Notes: a model not told the origin generated them from the sequence alone. Positions 51,113 to 60,038 are shown, counted from the first letter of the stretch. The stretch is 64,000 nucleotides of DNA from Rufibacter immobilis (GCF_003721565.1 NZ_RJJE01000009.1:992934-1056933), one strand, 5' to 3'. Program-made: numbers and translations.

Positions 51113-51152
51113 GCGTTTAGGGGCTGTTTTTGGAAAAACAGCCCCTAAACGG
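51113..51152 (+). repeat. 40-bp palindromic intergenic repeat, copy 29 (perfect)
   Basis: Perfect 17-bp arms (51115-51131 with 51134-51150) and a GG loop, between convergent genes. Confidence 0.95.
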
Positions 51153-51173
51153 AAAGACCGTCGGGCAAAGTCT

Positions 51174-51563
51174 TTATTCTTCTTCCCTCTCCAGCAGCAG
51201 CACCGCAGATTGGGGTACTATGAAATATTTATCGCCCAGGTAGTTGATTTCCACGGCGTCGCGCTGCAGGTAGATGGCCAGGTCGCCTTCGCGGGCCTGT
51301 AGCGGGAGGTACCGCACCTGCTCCTTTTCGTCATGGTTCCAGAGTTCGTCGTCCAGGCCATAATCGGCGGGGATGGGGTATCCGGGGCCTACGCGCATCA
51401 CGTAGCCTTCCTGCACTTTCTCTTTCTCCTGCACGCCGGGCGGCAGAAACAGGCCACTCCGGGTCTGCTCCTTCGCCGATTTGGGTTTAATGAGCAGCCG
51501 GTCTCCTACTACAATCAGTTTCTGTAATTTATGGGCAGGTGAGTCTTCGCGCATATGGTTCAT
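51174..51563 (-). CDS. GroES-like co-chaperonin paralogue
   Basis: 129 residues, longer than GroES (about 95). VGDRLLIKP, an SGLFLPP mobile-loop-like segment, EKVQEGYVMRVGPG and the C-terminal NYLGDKYFIVPQSAVLLL match the chaperonin-10 fold. An inserted acidic segment ADYGLDDELWNHDEKEQVRYLP lies in the middle. No GroEL is near, so this is a divergent stand-alone member seen in several Bacteroidota. Start at 51563 or Met4 (51554). Partner unknown. Confidence 0.82.
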   Translation of the reverse strand: MNHMREDSPAHKLQKLIVVGDRLLIKPKSAKEQTRSGLFLPPGVQEKEKVQEGYVMRVGPGYPIPADYGLDDELWNHDEKEQVRYLPLQAREGDLAIYLQRDAVEINYLGDKYFIVPQSAVLLLEREEE

Positions 51564-51672
51564 GAGGTTTTGGTACTAACGGCAAAGATAAAACAGCAGA
51601 GAGGTACAACGCCACAGAATTAATATCCTCTAAAGTCAGTGCGCTTCGGCCCTTGCCTGTCTCTCTTGAAAA

Positions 51673-53655
51673 TCACAGTCTGTTGCTGTTGCCGGTGTAT
51701 GCCTCTGCCAGATGGCGATGGTCTTCTGAGCTGGAGGCCGGCAACTTCACCGTGAACAGCGAGCCCTTGCCTACGGTACTCTCCACCTCCAGCTCACCGC
51801 CGTTCCTCTGGATGAGTTCTTCGCAGATCATAAGCCCGAAACCGCTGCCCCCCTCATTCTCGGTGCCGTTGGTGGTAAAGTACTTTTTCCCTCTTATCTT
51901 ACGCAAGGCCTCTTCACTGATTCCTACGCCCTGGTCTTTTATTTTCACCATGACCTGCTCTCCTACCGCCGAGGAAACCATAATTTCGCCGCCGGCTTTC
52001 GTGAACTTGATGGCGTTAGACAACAGGTTGCGGAAGACTACTTTCAGCATTTCATCGTCGGCGGTGACTTCCAGCTCTGGGGCCACCTCGTTCAGAACCG
52101 TGATCTGTTTGTTCCGGTACGCTATTTCCTGTTCATAGATCACCTCACTGAGCATCTGTCTTATATTCAGGATCTCTGGTTTGATGGAGCCGCCTTTCAT
52201 CTGGCTTTTGATCCAGAACAGCAGGTTCTCCAGCAATGACAATGACCGCATGTACTGCTTCTCCAGCTCCTTGAGAACCGCCGCGGACTTTTCCGGGCTC
52301 AGGGCCCCTCTGTTGATGAGTTCCAGAATGCCTTTGGTATTGGCCAGGGGGCCGCGCAGGTCGTGGGAAAGAATAGACAGCAGCTTGTTCTTCATCTGGT
52401 TTGCTTCCTCCAGACTCTGGTTTTGCTGTGTGATGTCTTTGTTCAAAGCGTTTAAGGCGGTAGAATGTTTTTCAATGACTTCATTCTTCGCCTTTAGTTC
52501 CTTGCTGGTCTTCTTGGCGATGTGGTAGTTCCGGTACCACAGGTAGGCGATCATGCCCAAGGCCACCAAGATAGTTACCACCACCCCCAGAAGGTAATTG
52601 GCGGTTTTGGCTTTCTGGCTGGCCAGCAGCGCCGCTTTCTCATACGCCAGCTGCTGCTCCTGCTTCTGCTTCAGAATGTCCAGAAAGTTGATGGCATAGG
52701 ACCTCTCCTGCTCAAAAAGCTGGGCACCCTTGTCCACAAGCGAATCCTGCCACTCTACCACCTTCACCCAATTCTGCTGCCCTTTGTACACCTCCGTAAG
52801 CGTATGAATGGCTTCCATTTCCAGTTGGGAGGCATTGATCGCCTTGGCAGACTGCAAAGCAGTCAGAGCCTGGCGGATGGCTTCCTCATGGTGGCCTTCC
52901 CGGCTGGCCGTTATAGCCAACTTACTACTAGCCAGGGAAATCCCATATTTGTCGTTTGATTTTAAATCCAGTTGCTGGGCGCTGGTGAAGAAGCGTTTCG
53001 CCTTGGCGAGTTCCCCTTTTTGCAGGTAGAGCAATCCCAAATGAAAGTAAGACTTCTTAACACCATAGGCGTAGCCCCTCTTGTTGCTTTCTGCCAGCGC
53101 CTGTAGAATATAGGCTTCAGACTGAACGTAGTCCTTTTGCTGCAACTCCAGAAGCCCCATGTTGTTTCTCACATTGATGACATCCTTCCATTTCTCCAGC
53201 GCCATAAAGGCCTGCAATGCCTCCTTGTAAAGGTTTTCAGCTTTCTGGAGTTCATTGGCTTCTTTCAGGGCGCTGGCAATCTGCGCCTTGGCCCGCGCTA
53301 TATTGAACGTGTCTTTGATGCCGTGACTGATCTGCAGCGCTTTGGTGAACAGGGAAAGCGCCCGCTTAGAATAGCCGTTCTGCCGGTAAATTCCGGCTTC
53401 ATATAGATAAGACGTGGCTTCCCCTTTGGTATAGTGGTGTGTTTTTGCCAGATACAGGGCATCGTTCAACAGTGACAGCGCTTTGTCTACATCATGCCGC
53501 TTTAGCTCAAAGGCCAATTCATTCAATGAGTCTACTTTAGCTTCTGCCTCTATGGTTAGCTTCTGTTTCTCCCCCGCTACCTTGGCCTCCGCAGAGACCA
53601 TACTCCCTCCCCATAAGCCCCCCCACAAGGCGGCAATCAACACCCAACGCATCAT
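51673..53655 (-). CDS. TPR-containing sensor histidine kinase
   Basis: 660 residues: signal-like N-terminus, tetratricopeptide repeats (about 35-330, e.g. ATSYLYEAGIYRQNGYSKRALSLFTKAL), one TM helix (about 353-373), a coiled coil, then HisKA with His431 (LSHDLRGPL) and an HATPase domain (N box FRNLLSNAIKF, G1 KDQGVGIS, G2 GSGFGLMICEEL). Periplasmic TPR sensing with cytoplasmic kinase output. No response regulator is adjacent, so it is an orphan kinase. The next gene on the strand encodes the GroES-like protein, more than 100 bp away. Confidence 0.92.
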   Translation of the reverse strand: MMRWVLIAALWGGLWGGSMVSAEAKVAGEKQKLTIEAEAKVDSLNELAFELKRHDVDKALSLLNDALYLAKTHHYTKGEATSYLYEAGIYRQNGYSKRALSLFTKALQISHGIKDTFNIARAKAQIASALKEANELQKAENLYKEALQAFMALEKWKDVINVRNNMGLLELQQKDYVQSEAYILQALAESNKRGYAYGVKKSYFHLGLLYLQKGELAKAKRFFTSAQQLDLKSNDKYGISLASSKLAITASREGHHEEAIRQALTALQSAKAINASQLEMEAIHTLTEVYKGQQNWVKVVEWQDSLVDKGAQLFEQERSYAINFLDILKQKQEQQLAYEKAALLASQKAKTANYLLGVVVTILVALGMIAYLWYRNYHIAKKTSKELKAKNEVIEKHSTALNALNKDITQQNQSLEEANQMKNKLLSILSHDLRGPLANTKGILELINRGALSPEKSAAVLKELEKQYMRSLSLLENLLFWIKSQMKGGSIKPEILNIRQMLSEVIYEQEIAYRNKQITVLNEVAPELEVTADDEMLKVVFRNLLSNAIKFTKAGGEIMVSSAVGEQVMVKIKDQGVGISEEALRKIRGKKYFTTNGTENEGGSGFGLMICEELIQRNGGELEVESTVGKGSLFTVKLPASSSEDHRHLAEAYTGNSNRL

Positions 53656-53987
53656 TAAATAGTTAAATTAACAGAGCAGATCCAGGGGGAAGGATAAACT
53701 ACCGCTCTTAAACATCAAAAGAAACCAACCTATATTTTATACTACTGTAATTCAACCAAATGAATCACAAAACAAAGGTAACAACAAAATAAGTCAACTA
53801 CTATCACACAGCAGCAACATCCAATACCTTTATTGCTAAAATCAAATAAATAAGATTAATTCATATTAAAGTCCACTAAAAACCTCAGCAGTAAAATAAC
53901 CAACCAGGCGAGAAAAGGTTTTGCCTGCCCCTCCTTTCTGGGCAGGCAGAGAGTGCTCCCAATGCGGCAGCACTCCCCAACAGATGC
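53656..53987. other. AT-rich region upstream of the histidine kinase
   Basis: Holds the kinase promoter region, including an exact -7 box TACCTTTG on the minus strand (53773-53780) without a well-spaced -33, and two adjacent hairpins at 53923-53947 (GCCTGCCC/GGGCAGGC) and 53951-53975 (GAGTGCT/AGCACTC). No ORF. Confidence 0.5.
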
Positions 53988-54027
53988 CTGGTTTGGGGCA
54001 GATTTGGGAAAAAGAGCCCCTAAACAC
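53988..54027 (-). repeat. 40-bp palindromic intergenic repeat, copy 30
   Basis: Better arm (GTGTTTAGGGGCTCTTTTTCC) on the minus strand, other arm ATCTGCCCCAAACCAG. Confidence 0.87.
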
Positions 54028-54084
54028 ACCCCTCAATGCAGAGGTGCTTAATTGTCTCTCTGGAATAAATGATTGGGTAAAACA

Positions 54085-54142
54085 AAACGCCTATAACTGC
54101 CCGCTTCTTATGGGATAGAAGACGTTGCAGCTATAGGCGTTT
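54085..54142 (-). terminator. Terminator of hmgA
   Basis: 16-bp outer stem with one mismatch (54085-54100 with 54127-54142), inner small stem, T-rich on the minus strand. Its arm shares the first bases of repeat copy 31. Confidence 0.8.
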
Positions 54143-54175
54143 AGCGGCCGTTTTTCCGGAATTGGCACCAAACTG
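54137..54175 (+). repeat. 40-bp palindromic intergenic repeat, copy 31
   Basis: GTTTAGCGGCCGTTTTTCC, right arm ATTGGCACCAAACTG; ends at the base next to the hmgA stop codon. Confidence 0.86.
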
Positions 54176-55375
54176 TTAATCCATCAGATCGGCGGGCCGG
54201 GGAGCTTGCGGGGCTACGTCTGGGTTCCAGCTCATGGGATAGTTCTGGTCCAGGAACTCCAGGGCGTCGGTGGTGAGGTACAGGGGTTTGAATGTGTCAA
54301 TCATGACCGCCAGCTCATGGGTTTCCTTCTTGCCGATGCTGGCCTCCACCGTACCCGGGTGCGGCCCATGCGGGATGCCGCTGGGATGTATGGTGAAAGA
54401 CCCAATGTCAATGCCTTTGCGGCTCATGAAGTTACCGGCCACGTAATACAGAATCTCGTCTGAGTCTACGTTGGAGTGGTTGTACGGGGCCGGAATGGCC
54501 TGCGGATGGTAATCGAACAACCGGGGCACGAAGGAGCAAACCACAAAGCCTTGCGTCTCAAAGGTCTGGTGCACGGGCGGTGGCTGGTGAATGCGGCCGG
54601 TAATGGGCTCAAAATCATGGATGGAGAACGCATACGGATAGAAATACCCATCCCAGCCCACCACATCCAGCGGGGAGAAATCATAGTGGTACTGGTGGAG
54701 AAAGCCCTCTTTCTTAATCTGCACTAAGTAATCACCGGGTGTATTGTCAAGGAACAGCTCATGCGGTGGCCTGATGTCGCGTTCGCAGTAGGGCGAGTGT
54801 TCTAGCAGTTGCCCAAAGTGGTTGCGGTAGCGGCGCACCGTTTCCACCGGGCTGAAGCTTTCTGTGATGAGGAGCCGCACCGGGCCTTCGTTCCACTTCC
54901 ACTGGTGAATGATGGTTCTGGGAATGACCACATAGTCACCGGCTTCCACTTCCAGGCGCCCCATCTGCGACAGCAGTTCCCCAGAGCCTTCATGGATGAA
55001 CACAATCTCATCTGCTAAGGCATTCTTGTAGAAATAGTCCATGGTGCGCTGGCGCGGCAGGCAGATGGAGATGGTGCAGTCTTTGTTCATCAAGACGGTC
55101 TTGCGGGCGCTCAGATAATCTTCGCCGGTGGTTTCCCCCTTGAACGGACGCAGATGGTAAGGCGCCAGCGGCACCCCCGACTGCACCGGCCCATACGGCA
55201 CCGGCTCCCCAATACGCGAGATTTTGGTGGGCGCGTGCTGGTGGTACAGCAGCGAGGAAACCCCGGAGAAGCCCAGCGTGCCCACCAGTTGCTCATGGTA
55301 GAGACTGCCGTCTGGCTGCCTGAACTGCGTATGCCGTTTGCGCGGGATATTGCCTAACCGATGATAATATGCCAT
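54176..55375 (-). CDS. hmgA: Homogentisate 1,2-dioxygenase
   Basis: Opens the homogentisate ring to maleylacetoacetate in tyrosine/phenylalanine catabolism. 399 residues from MAYYHRLGNIPRKRHTQFRQP at 55375. Fe ligands are expected in the C-terminal cupin: FTIHPSGIPHGPHPGTVEASIG and THELAVMIDTF. Also SVPLAPYHLRPFKG-like and FVCSFVPRLFDYHPQAIPAPYNHSN signatures. No hppD or fahA neighbours. Cytoplasmic; monocistronic with its terminator. Confidence 0.94.
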   Translation of the reverse strand: MAYYHRLGNIPRKRHTQFRQPDGSLYHEQLVGTLGFSGVSSLLYHQHAPTKISRIGEPVPYGPVQSGVPLAPYHLRPFKGETTGEDYLSARKTVLMNKDCTISICLPRQRTMDYFYKNALADEIVFIHEGSGELLSQMGRLEVEAGDYVVIPRTIIHQWKWNEGPVRLLITESFSPVETVRRYRNHFGQLLEHSPYCERDIRPPHELFLDNTPGDYLVQIKKEGFLHQYHYDFSPLDVVGWDGYFYPYAFSIHDFEPITGRIHQPPPVHQTFETQGFVVCSFVPRLFDYHPQAIPAPYNHSNVDSDEILYYVAGNFMSRKGIDIGSFTIHPSGIPHGPHPGTVEASIGKKETHELAVMIDTFKPLYLTTDALEFLDQNYPMSWNPDVAPQAPRPADLMD

Positions 55376-55430
55376 ACTTGCTTGAATGAATGTCTTATGG
55401 GGTAATAAGTTATAACAATCCTGTCCACAA

Positions 55431-55472
55431 AGCAAAAGCGCCGCAGGAACAATTTCCTGCGGCGCTTTTGCT
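55431..55472 (-). terminator. Terminator of the S41 protease gene
   Basis: 19-bp perfect stem (55431-55449 with 55454-55472), 4-nt loop; its inner edge touches the stop codon. Confidence 0.88.
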
Positions 55473-57124
55473 TACTTCCCTAGGCTCACTTGCCGGGCCT
55501 GATCAAAAAGCCCCATAGCTCGCTGAAAATCTGGGTCTGCTTCATTGAGGACAGGGTAGAAACCGTCTGCCTCATACAGACTGCGGGCGATGAAGGCCTT
55601 CAGGTTGTTCCGGATGGTCCTCCCCGATTTCTTCAGGTCCCGGTTGTCTACTTTCACATTGGCCTGCCTGGCTTCTTTCAGGAGCTCCTGCACCATGGCA
55701 TCGGTTATCTGGAAAGACTCCAGGAAACTGGCCTTAGACATGCTTTCCAACTGCTTGCGGTGCTCCCTAAAATAGGTAAGCGCGTATTCGCGCAGCACGT
55801 TTTTCTGGTACAGCTCCGTTAACAATGTAGAGTTGTCGGTGGTGTCACGGGGTACGAACACGTCTGGCATGATTCCGCCGCCGCCGTACACCACGCGCCC
55901 CCGGCTGGTCTTATATTTAAGCGAATCATTGAACTTAATGCTGTCCTGGCTGAACAACTCGCCGTGTTTGTAGCGGTTCATGAGTTCCATCTCGTAATCC
56001 TCGGTAGACTCTGGGTCATACGGTTTCTGGATGGAACGTCCGCTTGGCGTATAGTAGCGGGAAATGGTCAGGCGCAACTCAGAACCGTCAGACAACGGAA
56101 TGGGCACCTGCACTAACCCTTTCCCAAAGGACCGGCGGCCCACAATCAAAGCCCGGTCATGGTCTTGCAGGGCACCTGCCAGAATTTCGGAGGCCGAGGC
56201 GCTTCCCTCATTGATTAAGACAATCAGTTCCCCGCTCTCAAAGTCGCCCTTCATCTTGGCGTAGTAGTTGGCGTCATATTTGGTGCCTTTGCCATCTGTG
56301 TACACCAGTTTCTTGTTACCGGCGATAAACTCATCGGCCATGCGGGTGGCGTGGTCCAGGTAACCGCCGGGGTTGTCGCGCAAATCCAGGATCAGGCGCT
56401 GCAGCCCCTGCTTCCTAAGGGCAGACAGCTTGGACTTGAACTCGTCATAGGTCCCGTTGGAGAAACGGCTTACCTTGATGTACCCGGTGCGGTTGTCAAT
56501 CATATAACCGGCATCTACAGACACAGACGGAATCTTACGCCGTACCACCGTGAACTGCAGCGGTTTTGTTTCATGCGGCCGCATAATGGTCAGGTTCACT
56601 TTGGATCCTTTGGGGCCTCTCAGTTTTTTAAACACTAAGTCATTGGAGACATTTACCCCTGCAATGTTCTCGCCGTTGACTTTGATGATTTTGTCACCGG
56701 CCTGGATGCCTACCTGCTCAGAAGGCCCTCCGCTGAGAGGTGCAATCACGTACAGGGTATCCCTAAAAATGTTAAACTCCACCCCAATGCCGTCAAAATC
56801 GCTTTCCAAGTAAGAACGGGCCATGCTCAGATCTCTGGCCGGAATGTAAGAAGAGTGCGGGTCCAGCTTCTCCAGCATGCTGTTAATGGCATACTCAGAC
56901 AAACGCTCTGTGTTCACAGTGTCTACATACTCGCGGTCAATATAGCTCAGGATTTCCCTGAACTTGAGATAGCCCTTGGCCGTGCCCTGCGGATTGTTGG
57001 AACTAGGCTGAAACAGTGTGGCTCCCAGTAAAACCCCCACCGCCACTGCCAAGCCCAGAAAAAACGGCAACCGCACCTGAAACAGGGAGTTCTCTATTTT
57101 CTTGCGCTCAGTTTTATTTTCCAT
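55472..57124 (-). CDS. Carboxy-terminal processing protease (S41, CtpA/Prc-like)
   Basis: 550 residues: a signal anchor (about 19-38), an N-terminal domain, a PDZ domain (about 115-195, GIGVEFN..VIAPLSGGPSEQVGIQAGDKIIKVNG) and the S41 catalytic core with nucleophile Ser310 (EGSASASEIL) and Lys335 (SFGKGLVQ). A longer C-terminal tail than E. coli Prc follows. Periplasmic, degrading or processing C-termini of envelope proteins. A TAAATTTG -7 box lies about 100 bp upstream (57227-57234). Monocistronic. Confidence 0.93.
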   Translation of the reverse strand: MENKTERKKIENSLFQVRLPFFLGLAVAVGVLLGATLFQPSSNNPQGTAKGYLKFREILSYIDREYVDTVNTERLSEYAINSMLEKLDPHSSYIPARDLSMARSYLESDFDGIGVEFNIFRDTLYVIAPLSGGPSEQVGIQAGDKIIKVNGENIAGVNVSNDLVFKKLRGPKGSKVNLTIMRPHETKPLQFTVVRRKIPSVSVDAGYMIDNRTGYIKVSRFSNGTYDEFKSKLSALRKQGLQRLILDLRDNPGGYLDHATRMADEFIAGNKKLVYTDGKGTKYDANYYAKMKGDFESGELIVLINEGSASASEILAGALQDHDRALIVGRRSFGKGLVQVPIPLSDGSELRLTISRYYTPSGRSIQKPYDPESTEDYEMELMNRYKHGELFSQDSIKFNDSLKYKTSRGRVVYGGGGIMPDVFVPRDTTDNSTLLTELYQKNVLREYALTYFREHRKQLESMSKASFLESFQITDAMVQELLKEARQANVKVDNRDLKKSGRTIRNNLKAFIARSLYEADGFYPVLNEADPDFQRAMGLFDQARQVSLGK

Positions 57125-57258
57125 AGTATCTGGTATCTTTTTAACTGCTGTTCATCCTTCTCCCGCAGAAGTGCTTTTCTAAAGACAGAAAACCGCTGGC
57201 TACAGGAAGATTCCTTTATTATAGTACAAATTTAAAGCCCGTAAAGTTGCTTTTATGG

Positions 57259-57972
57259 TTAAGCACCGTTGGCAGAAAGCCGCTGCGCCATTTTCTTCAA
57301 CTCCCGCGCGTAAATCTGCCGGTAGCTGCCAATCCGGGTGGTGGTATCGGCCGCCGAAGTGATGGGCCGGGCCTGCACGCGCTTAGCGGTGGTAAGGGCC
57401 ACTTTGGCAATCTTATCGGCTTCCCAGTAACCATTGAGGGCACGCAGGCATTTGTAAATTAACTCAGAATCCTCAGACTTGGCCTCTACCAGCTGCTCTG
57501 TATAAAAACCAATGGCGTTCAGGACCGCCGTGTTGCCCATGTCTTGGTAGTAGTGCGGGAACAGCTCGTGCCGTAGCATCTCATTGGCGCCCTGCTGTTG
57601 CAGTACAAACAGGTAATCTTTCCGCCCGTTCTGCAACAGCACGCCTTTAATGTCGGCGTGTTTGTCTGCCCAGTTGGCTTTGTCTTTATGCGTTTCTATG
57701 ATGGTGGGAATCTCCTCAAAGGGATTGGCCTTGGCCCCGGCTGGCGGAGTGAGCCCGGCGTACTTTGAGCCTTTGGGATAGGTGATCTCAAATTCTGGGG
57801 CTTTTGGTGCCTCAGGCGCCGGGGAAGACGCCACCGTGGTGGTATCTGCTGCCTTTTGGTCTGCCGATGTTTTGGAGGCCATGTCTCTGAGCATCTTCTC
57901 ACAGGAAGTTAAGCCCAGTACACTGCCGCAGGCTATTACCAGCGCCATCCGTCTGGTCAAAATATACGTCAT
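57259..57972 (-). CDS. Lipoprotein of unknown function, tandem paralogue C
   Basis: 237 residues; lipobox VLGLTSC (Cys24). After a low-complexity linker (about 30-60, AAPE-rich) the core reads FEITYPKGSKYAGLTPPAGAKANPFEE, KDYLFVLQQQGANEMLRHELFPHYYQD and FYTEQLVEAKSEDSELIYKCLRALNGYW, ending YARELKKMAQRL. The neighbour (paralogue D) shares this core almost motif by motif. Family not recognised; no catalytic signature. Helical C-terminal half. Confidence 0.8.
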   Translation of the reverse strand: MTYILTRRMALVIACGSVLGLTSCEKMLRDMASKTSADQKAADTTTVASSPAPEAPKAPEFEITYPKGSKYAGLTPPAGAKANPFEEIPTIIETHKDKANWADKHADIKGVLLQNGRKDYLFVLQQQGANEMLRHELFPHYYQDMGNTAVLNAIGFYTEQLVEAKSEDSELIYKCLRALNGYWEADKIAKVALTTAKRVQARPITSAADTTTRIGSYRQIYARELKKMAQRLSANGA

Positions 57973-58116
57973 GAAGCTAAGAATAATGGATTGTATAAGA
58001 GACAGGCGATCTGATTTTTACCCTACCCGTCGCATCTAAAGTAATACTTTAGGTGAGTTCCTTGATGAATTTAAAGGAGAATCTTTCTCCACCGGCTTAT
58101 CCACAGGGTTTTCCAC

Positions 58117-58821
58117 TCAGGTGCGCCCTTGCAGGCGGTGGGCCAGCTTCTTCAGCTCGCGCGCGTAAACTTGCCTATGGTATCCACTTGTGGTGGCCGT
58201 GTCTGGGACCACCTTTTGGGCACGATCCTGCACCCGGGCCGCCGTGAGCCGCGCCACCTGCTCAATCTGCTTTTTTGGCCAATAGTCTTTCAAGGCCTGC
58301 AGACACATGTACAGCAATTTAGCGTCCTCAGATTTGGCTTCCACCAGCTGCTGGGTGTAAAAGGCAATGCTTTCCAGCATCTGCGGCTGCGTGGGGTCTG
58401 CGTAATAGTGCGGGAACAGTTCATACCGGAGCATCTCATTGGCCGCCTGCTGCTGCAACACAAACAGATAGTCTTTGCCGGCGTGGGCCAGAAGCAACTG
58501 CCGCATGTCTGTGTCTTTGCCGGCGTAATTGCGCACGTTGCCGTTGGCCTCTATGATGCGCTGCACCTCCTCAAACGGGTTGGGGTCTGCGCCGGGCGGA
58601 GGGGTCAGGTTCTGGTAGTTTGATTCTGGCGGGAAAGTCAGTTCCCATCGGGGCTCCCGGGGCACCGCCGCGTACGCTTCCGCCGCGGCTAAATGCCTTG
58701 CCCTTAAAGCTTGCGTCGTTTCCTCATTCTCCGCCGCCGGAAACAGAAAGAACCGCTGCACCACCAAGGTAGCCAAACCCAGGGCGATGAGGAAAATATC
58801 TATTTTCTGAAGTTGCTTCAT
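58117..58821 (-). CDS. Membrane-anchored protein of unknown function, tandem paralogue D
   Basis: 234 residues from Met at 58821 (MKQLQKIDIFLIALGLATLVVQRFFLFPA), giving one N-terminal TM helix rather than a lipobox; the upstream extension to 58881 is discarded. Core: WELTFPPESNYQNLTPPPGADPNPFEE, KDYLFVLQQQAANEMLRYELFPHYYAD, FYTQQLVEAKSEDAKLLYMCLQALKDYW, YARELKKLAHRL. Same orientation as paralogue C, 144 bp apart. The pair differs in membrane attachment but not in core. Function unknown. Confidence 0.82.
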   Translation of the reverse strand: MKQLQKIDIFLIALGLATLVVQRFFLFPAAENEETTQALRARHLAAAEAYAAVPREPRWELTFPPESNYQNLTPPPGADPNPFEEVQRIIEANGNVRNYAGKDTDMRQLLLAHAGKDYLFVLQQQAANEMLRYELFPHYYADPTQPQMLESIAFYTQQLVEAKSEDAKLLYMCLQALKDYWPKKQIEQVARLTAARVQDRAQKVVPDTATTSGYHRQVYARELKKLAHRLQGRT

Positions 58822-58884
58822 TACGTAGTTCCTTCCGTCCTTTCTGATGCTATTGTCCCGGCTAGGGCTGTTTCTCAACAAGAT

Positions 58885-58924
58885 GCGTTTAGCGGCCCTT
58901 TTTCACAAATTAAGCAAAAAACAG
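58885..58924 (+). repeat. 40-bp palindromic intergenic repeat, copy 32
   Basis: GTTTAGCGGCCCTTTTTC intact, right arm strongly eroded (TTAAGCAAAAAACAG). Just after the stop of the following minus-strand gene. Confidence 0.75.
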
Positions 58925-58931
58925 AAAAGAC

Positions 58932-59891
58932 TCACTGTTCCCGGGCATCATGTTCGCCGGTCTGGAATGTAGTTTTCTCCAGCTCCAGCTGTTCTTTCTG
59001 CGCCGGGGTAAGCGGGGCCATGCGCTTCAAATCGGGTTGGCCGGCATTTACCCAGGCGGTGTACCAGTAACTGGCCACCAGGTGCGTGGCCAGCCGCATC
59101 TGCCGTTCTACCTGTCCATGCAGCCCCCGGTGGTACGCCTGACTGAACTCCCGGGAGTACACCTTCACCGTGGTGGCCCCTCTTTCCTCCAGGCTGTATT
59201 TCTTGTCCTCAGAAAAAGCCTGTGTCAGTTGTCGCTCCACCGAGAAAACCGAATCCAGGGCCAGATGCGATCTGGTCACTACTTCCCAGGCGGTGCGGCC
59301 AGGGTTCTGCACGTACTGGGGCTGCCCTAAAAAGAAATCATATTCCTGGCTCCAAAGTTCCGGCAGGCGGCTTTCCCACAACCCATGGATGCCCCGTTGC
59401 CCGGTGAATTGCCCGTTGTAGTTGCGGGTGGTATGCAGGGGCACGCAGGCATCGGCCAGGTAATGCCCAAGCTCCGCCGATACCCGCAGGATTCGCGGGA
59501 TGTCGTGCTGCTTGAAAGCCTCGGTGAGTTGGTACTGCACCAGACTTATGTGCCAGGGCACAATGCCGTGGCGTTGCAGGGTATCCAGGGAGAATTGGGC
59601 CACGGCCTCTTCCCAGCGCCGGGGCAGTTTGGCGAAGGCGCTATCGCCGTAGGCATCCAGGTCAATGAAATGGCGAGCACCCTCTTCGGGCACGGCGTAG
59701 CGGCGTTTGTCCGGGGCCACGGCCTGCTCCATAAGGTACGGCAAATGCTGCTTGTAAAACCCAATCATCTCTAGCGGCAGCGTGTACACCGCCTGCTGGT
59801 TAATGCGTTGGTGCGCGTAGAAGCCCCAGGCGTGTGTTTGGGCATGACTCAGCAACAGAAGCAAAGGGAGCAGCAGCAGGATTCTTCGCAT
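58932..59891 (-). CDS. Zinc-dependent phospholipase C / S1-P1 nuclease-like protein
   Basis: 319 residues from MRRILLLLPLLLLLSHAQTHA at 59891, a signal peptide. Mature N-terminus WGFYAHQRINQQAVYTLP supplies the Trp and His typical of this fold; later LGHYLADACVPLHTTRNYNGQ and GIHGLWESRLPEL provide further His/Asp/Glu metal ligands. The family binds three zinc ions and hydrolyses phosphodiesters (phospholipids or nucleic acids). Exported. Substrate not assignable. Confidence 0.85.
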   Translation of the reverse strand: MRRILLLLPLLLLLSHAQTHAWGFYAHQRINQQAVYTLPLEMIGFYKQHLPYLMEQAVAPDKRRYAVPEEGARHFIDLDAYGDSAFAKLPRRWEEAVAQFSLDTLQRHGIVPWHISLVQYQLTEAFKQHDIPRILRVSAELGHYLADACVPLHTTRNYNGQFTGQRGIHGLWESRLPELWSQEYDFFLGQPQYVQNPGRTAWEVVTRSHLALDSVFSVERQLTQAFSEDKKYSLEERGATTVKVYSREFSQAYHRGLHGQVERQMRLATHLVASYWYTAWVNAGQPDLKRMAPLTPAQKEQLELEKTTFQTGEHDAREQ

Positions 59892-59928
59892 ATAGCTGTA
59901 TACGAAATTATTACACACCCAAGTTCAC

Positions 59929-59968
59929 CCGTTTAGGGCCAGTTTTGGGAAAAAGAGGCCCTAAACGC
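59929..59968 (-). repeat. 40-bp palindromic intergenic repeat, copy 33
   Basis: Better arm (GCGTTTAGGGCCTCTTTTTCC) on the minus strand; other arm AAAACTGGCCCTAAACGG. In the divergent gap between the phospholipase-like and AraC-Ogt genes. Confidence 0.87.
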
Positions 59969-59986
59969 AAATCCGCAAGTTTCGGG

Positions 59987-60017
59987 TTGGGGCGGGCGGG
60001 GTGGCGTTCTACCTTTG
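59987..60017 (+). promoter_or_regulatory. Promoter of the AraC-alkyltransferase gene
   Basis: TTG (59987-59989), 20 nt, TACCTTTG (60010-60017). Good match to the Bacteroidota consensus; leader about 15 nt. Confidence 0.65.
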
Positions 60018-60038
60018 CGCTGCTTAACTTGAAGGGCC

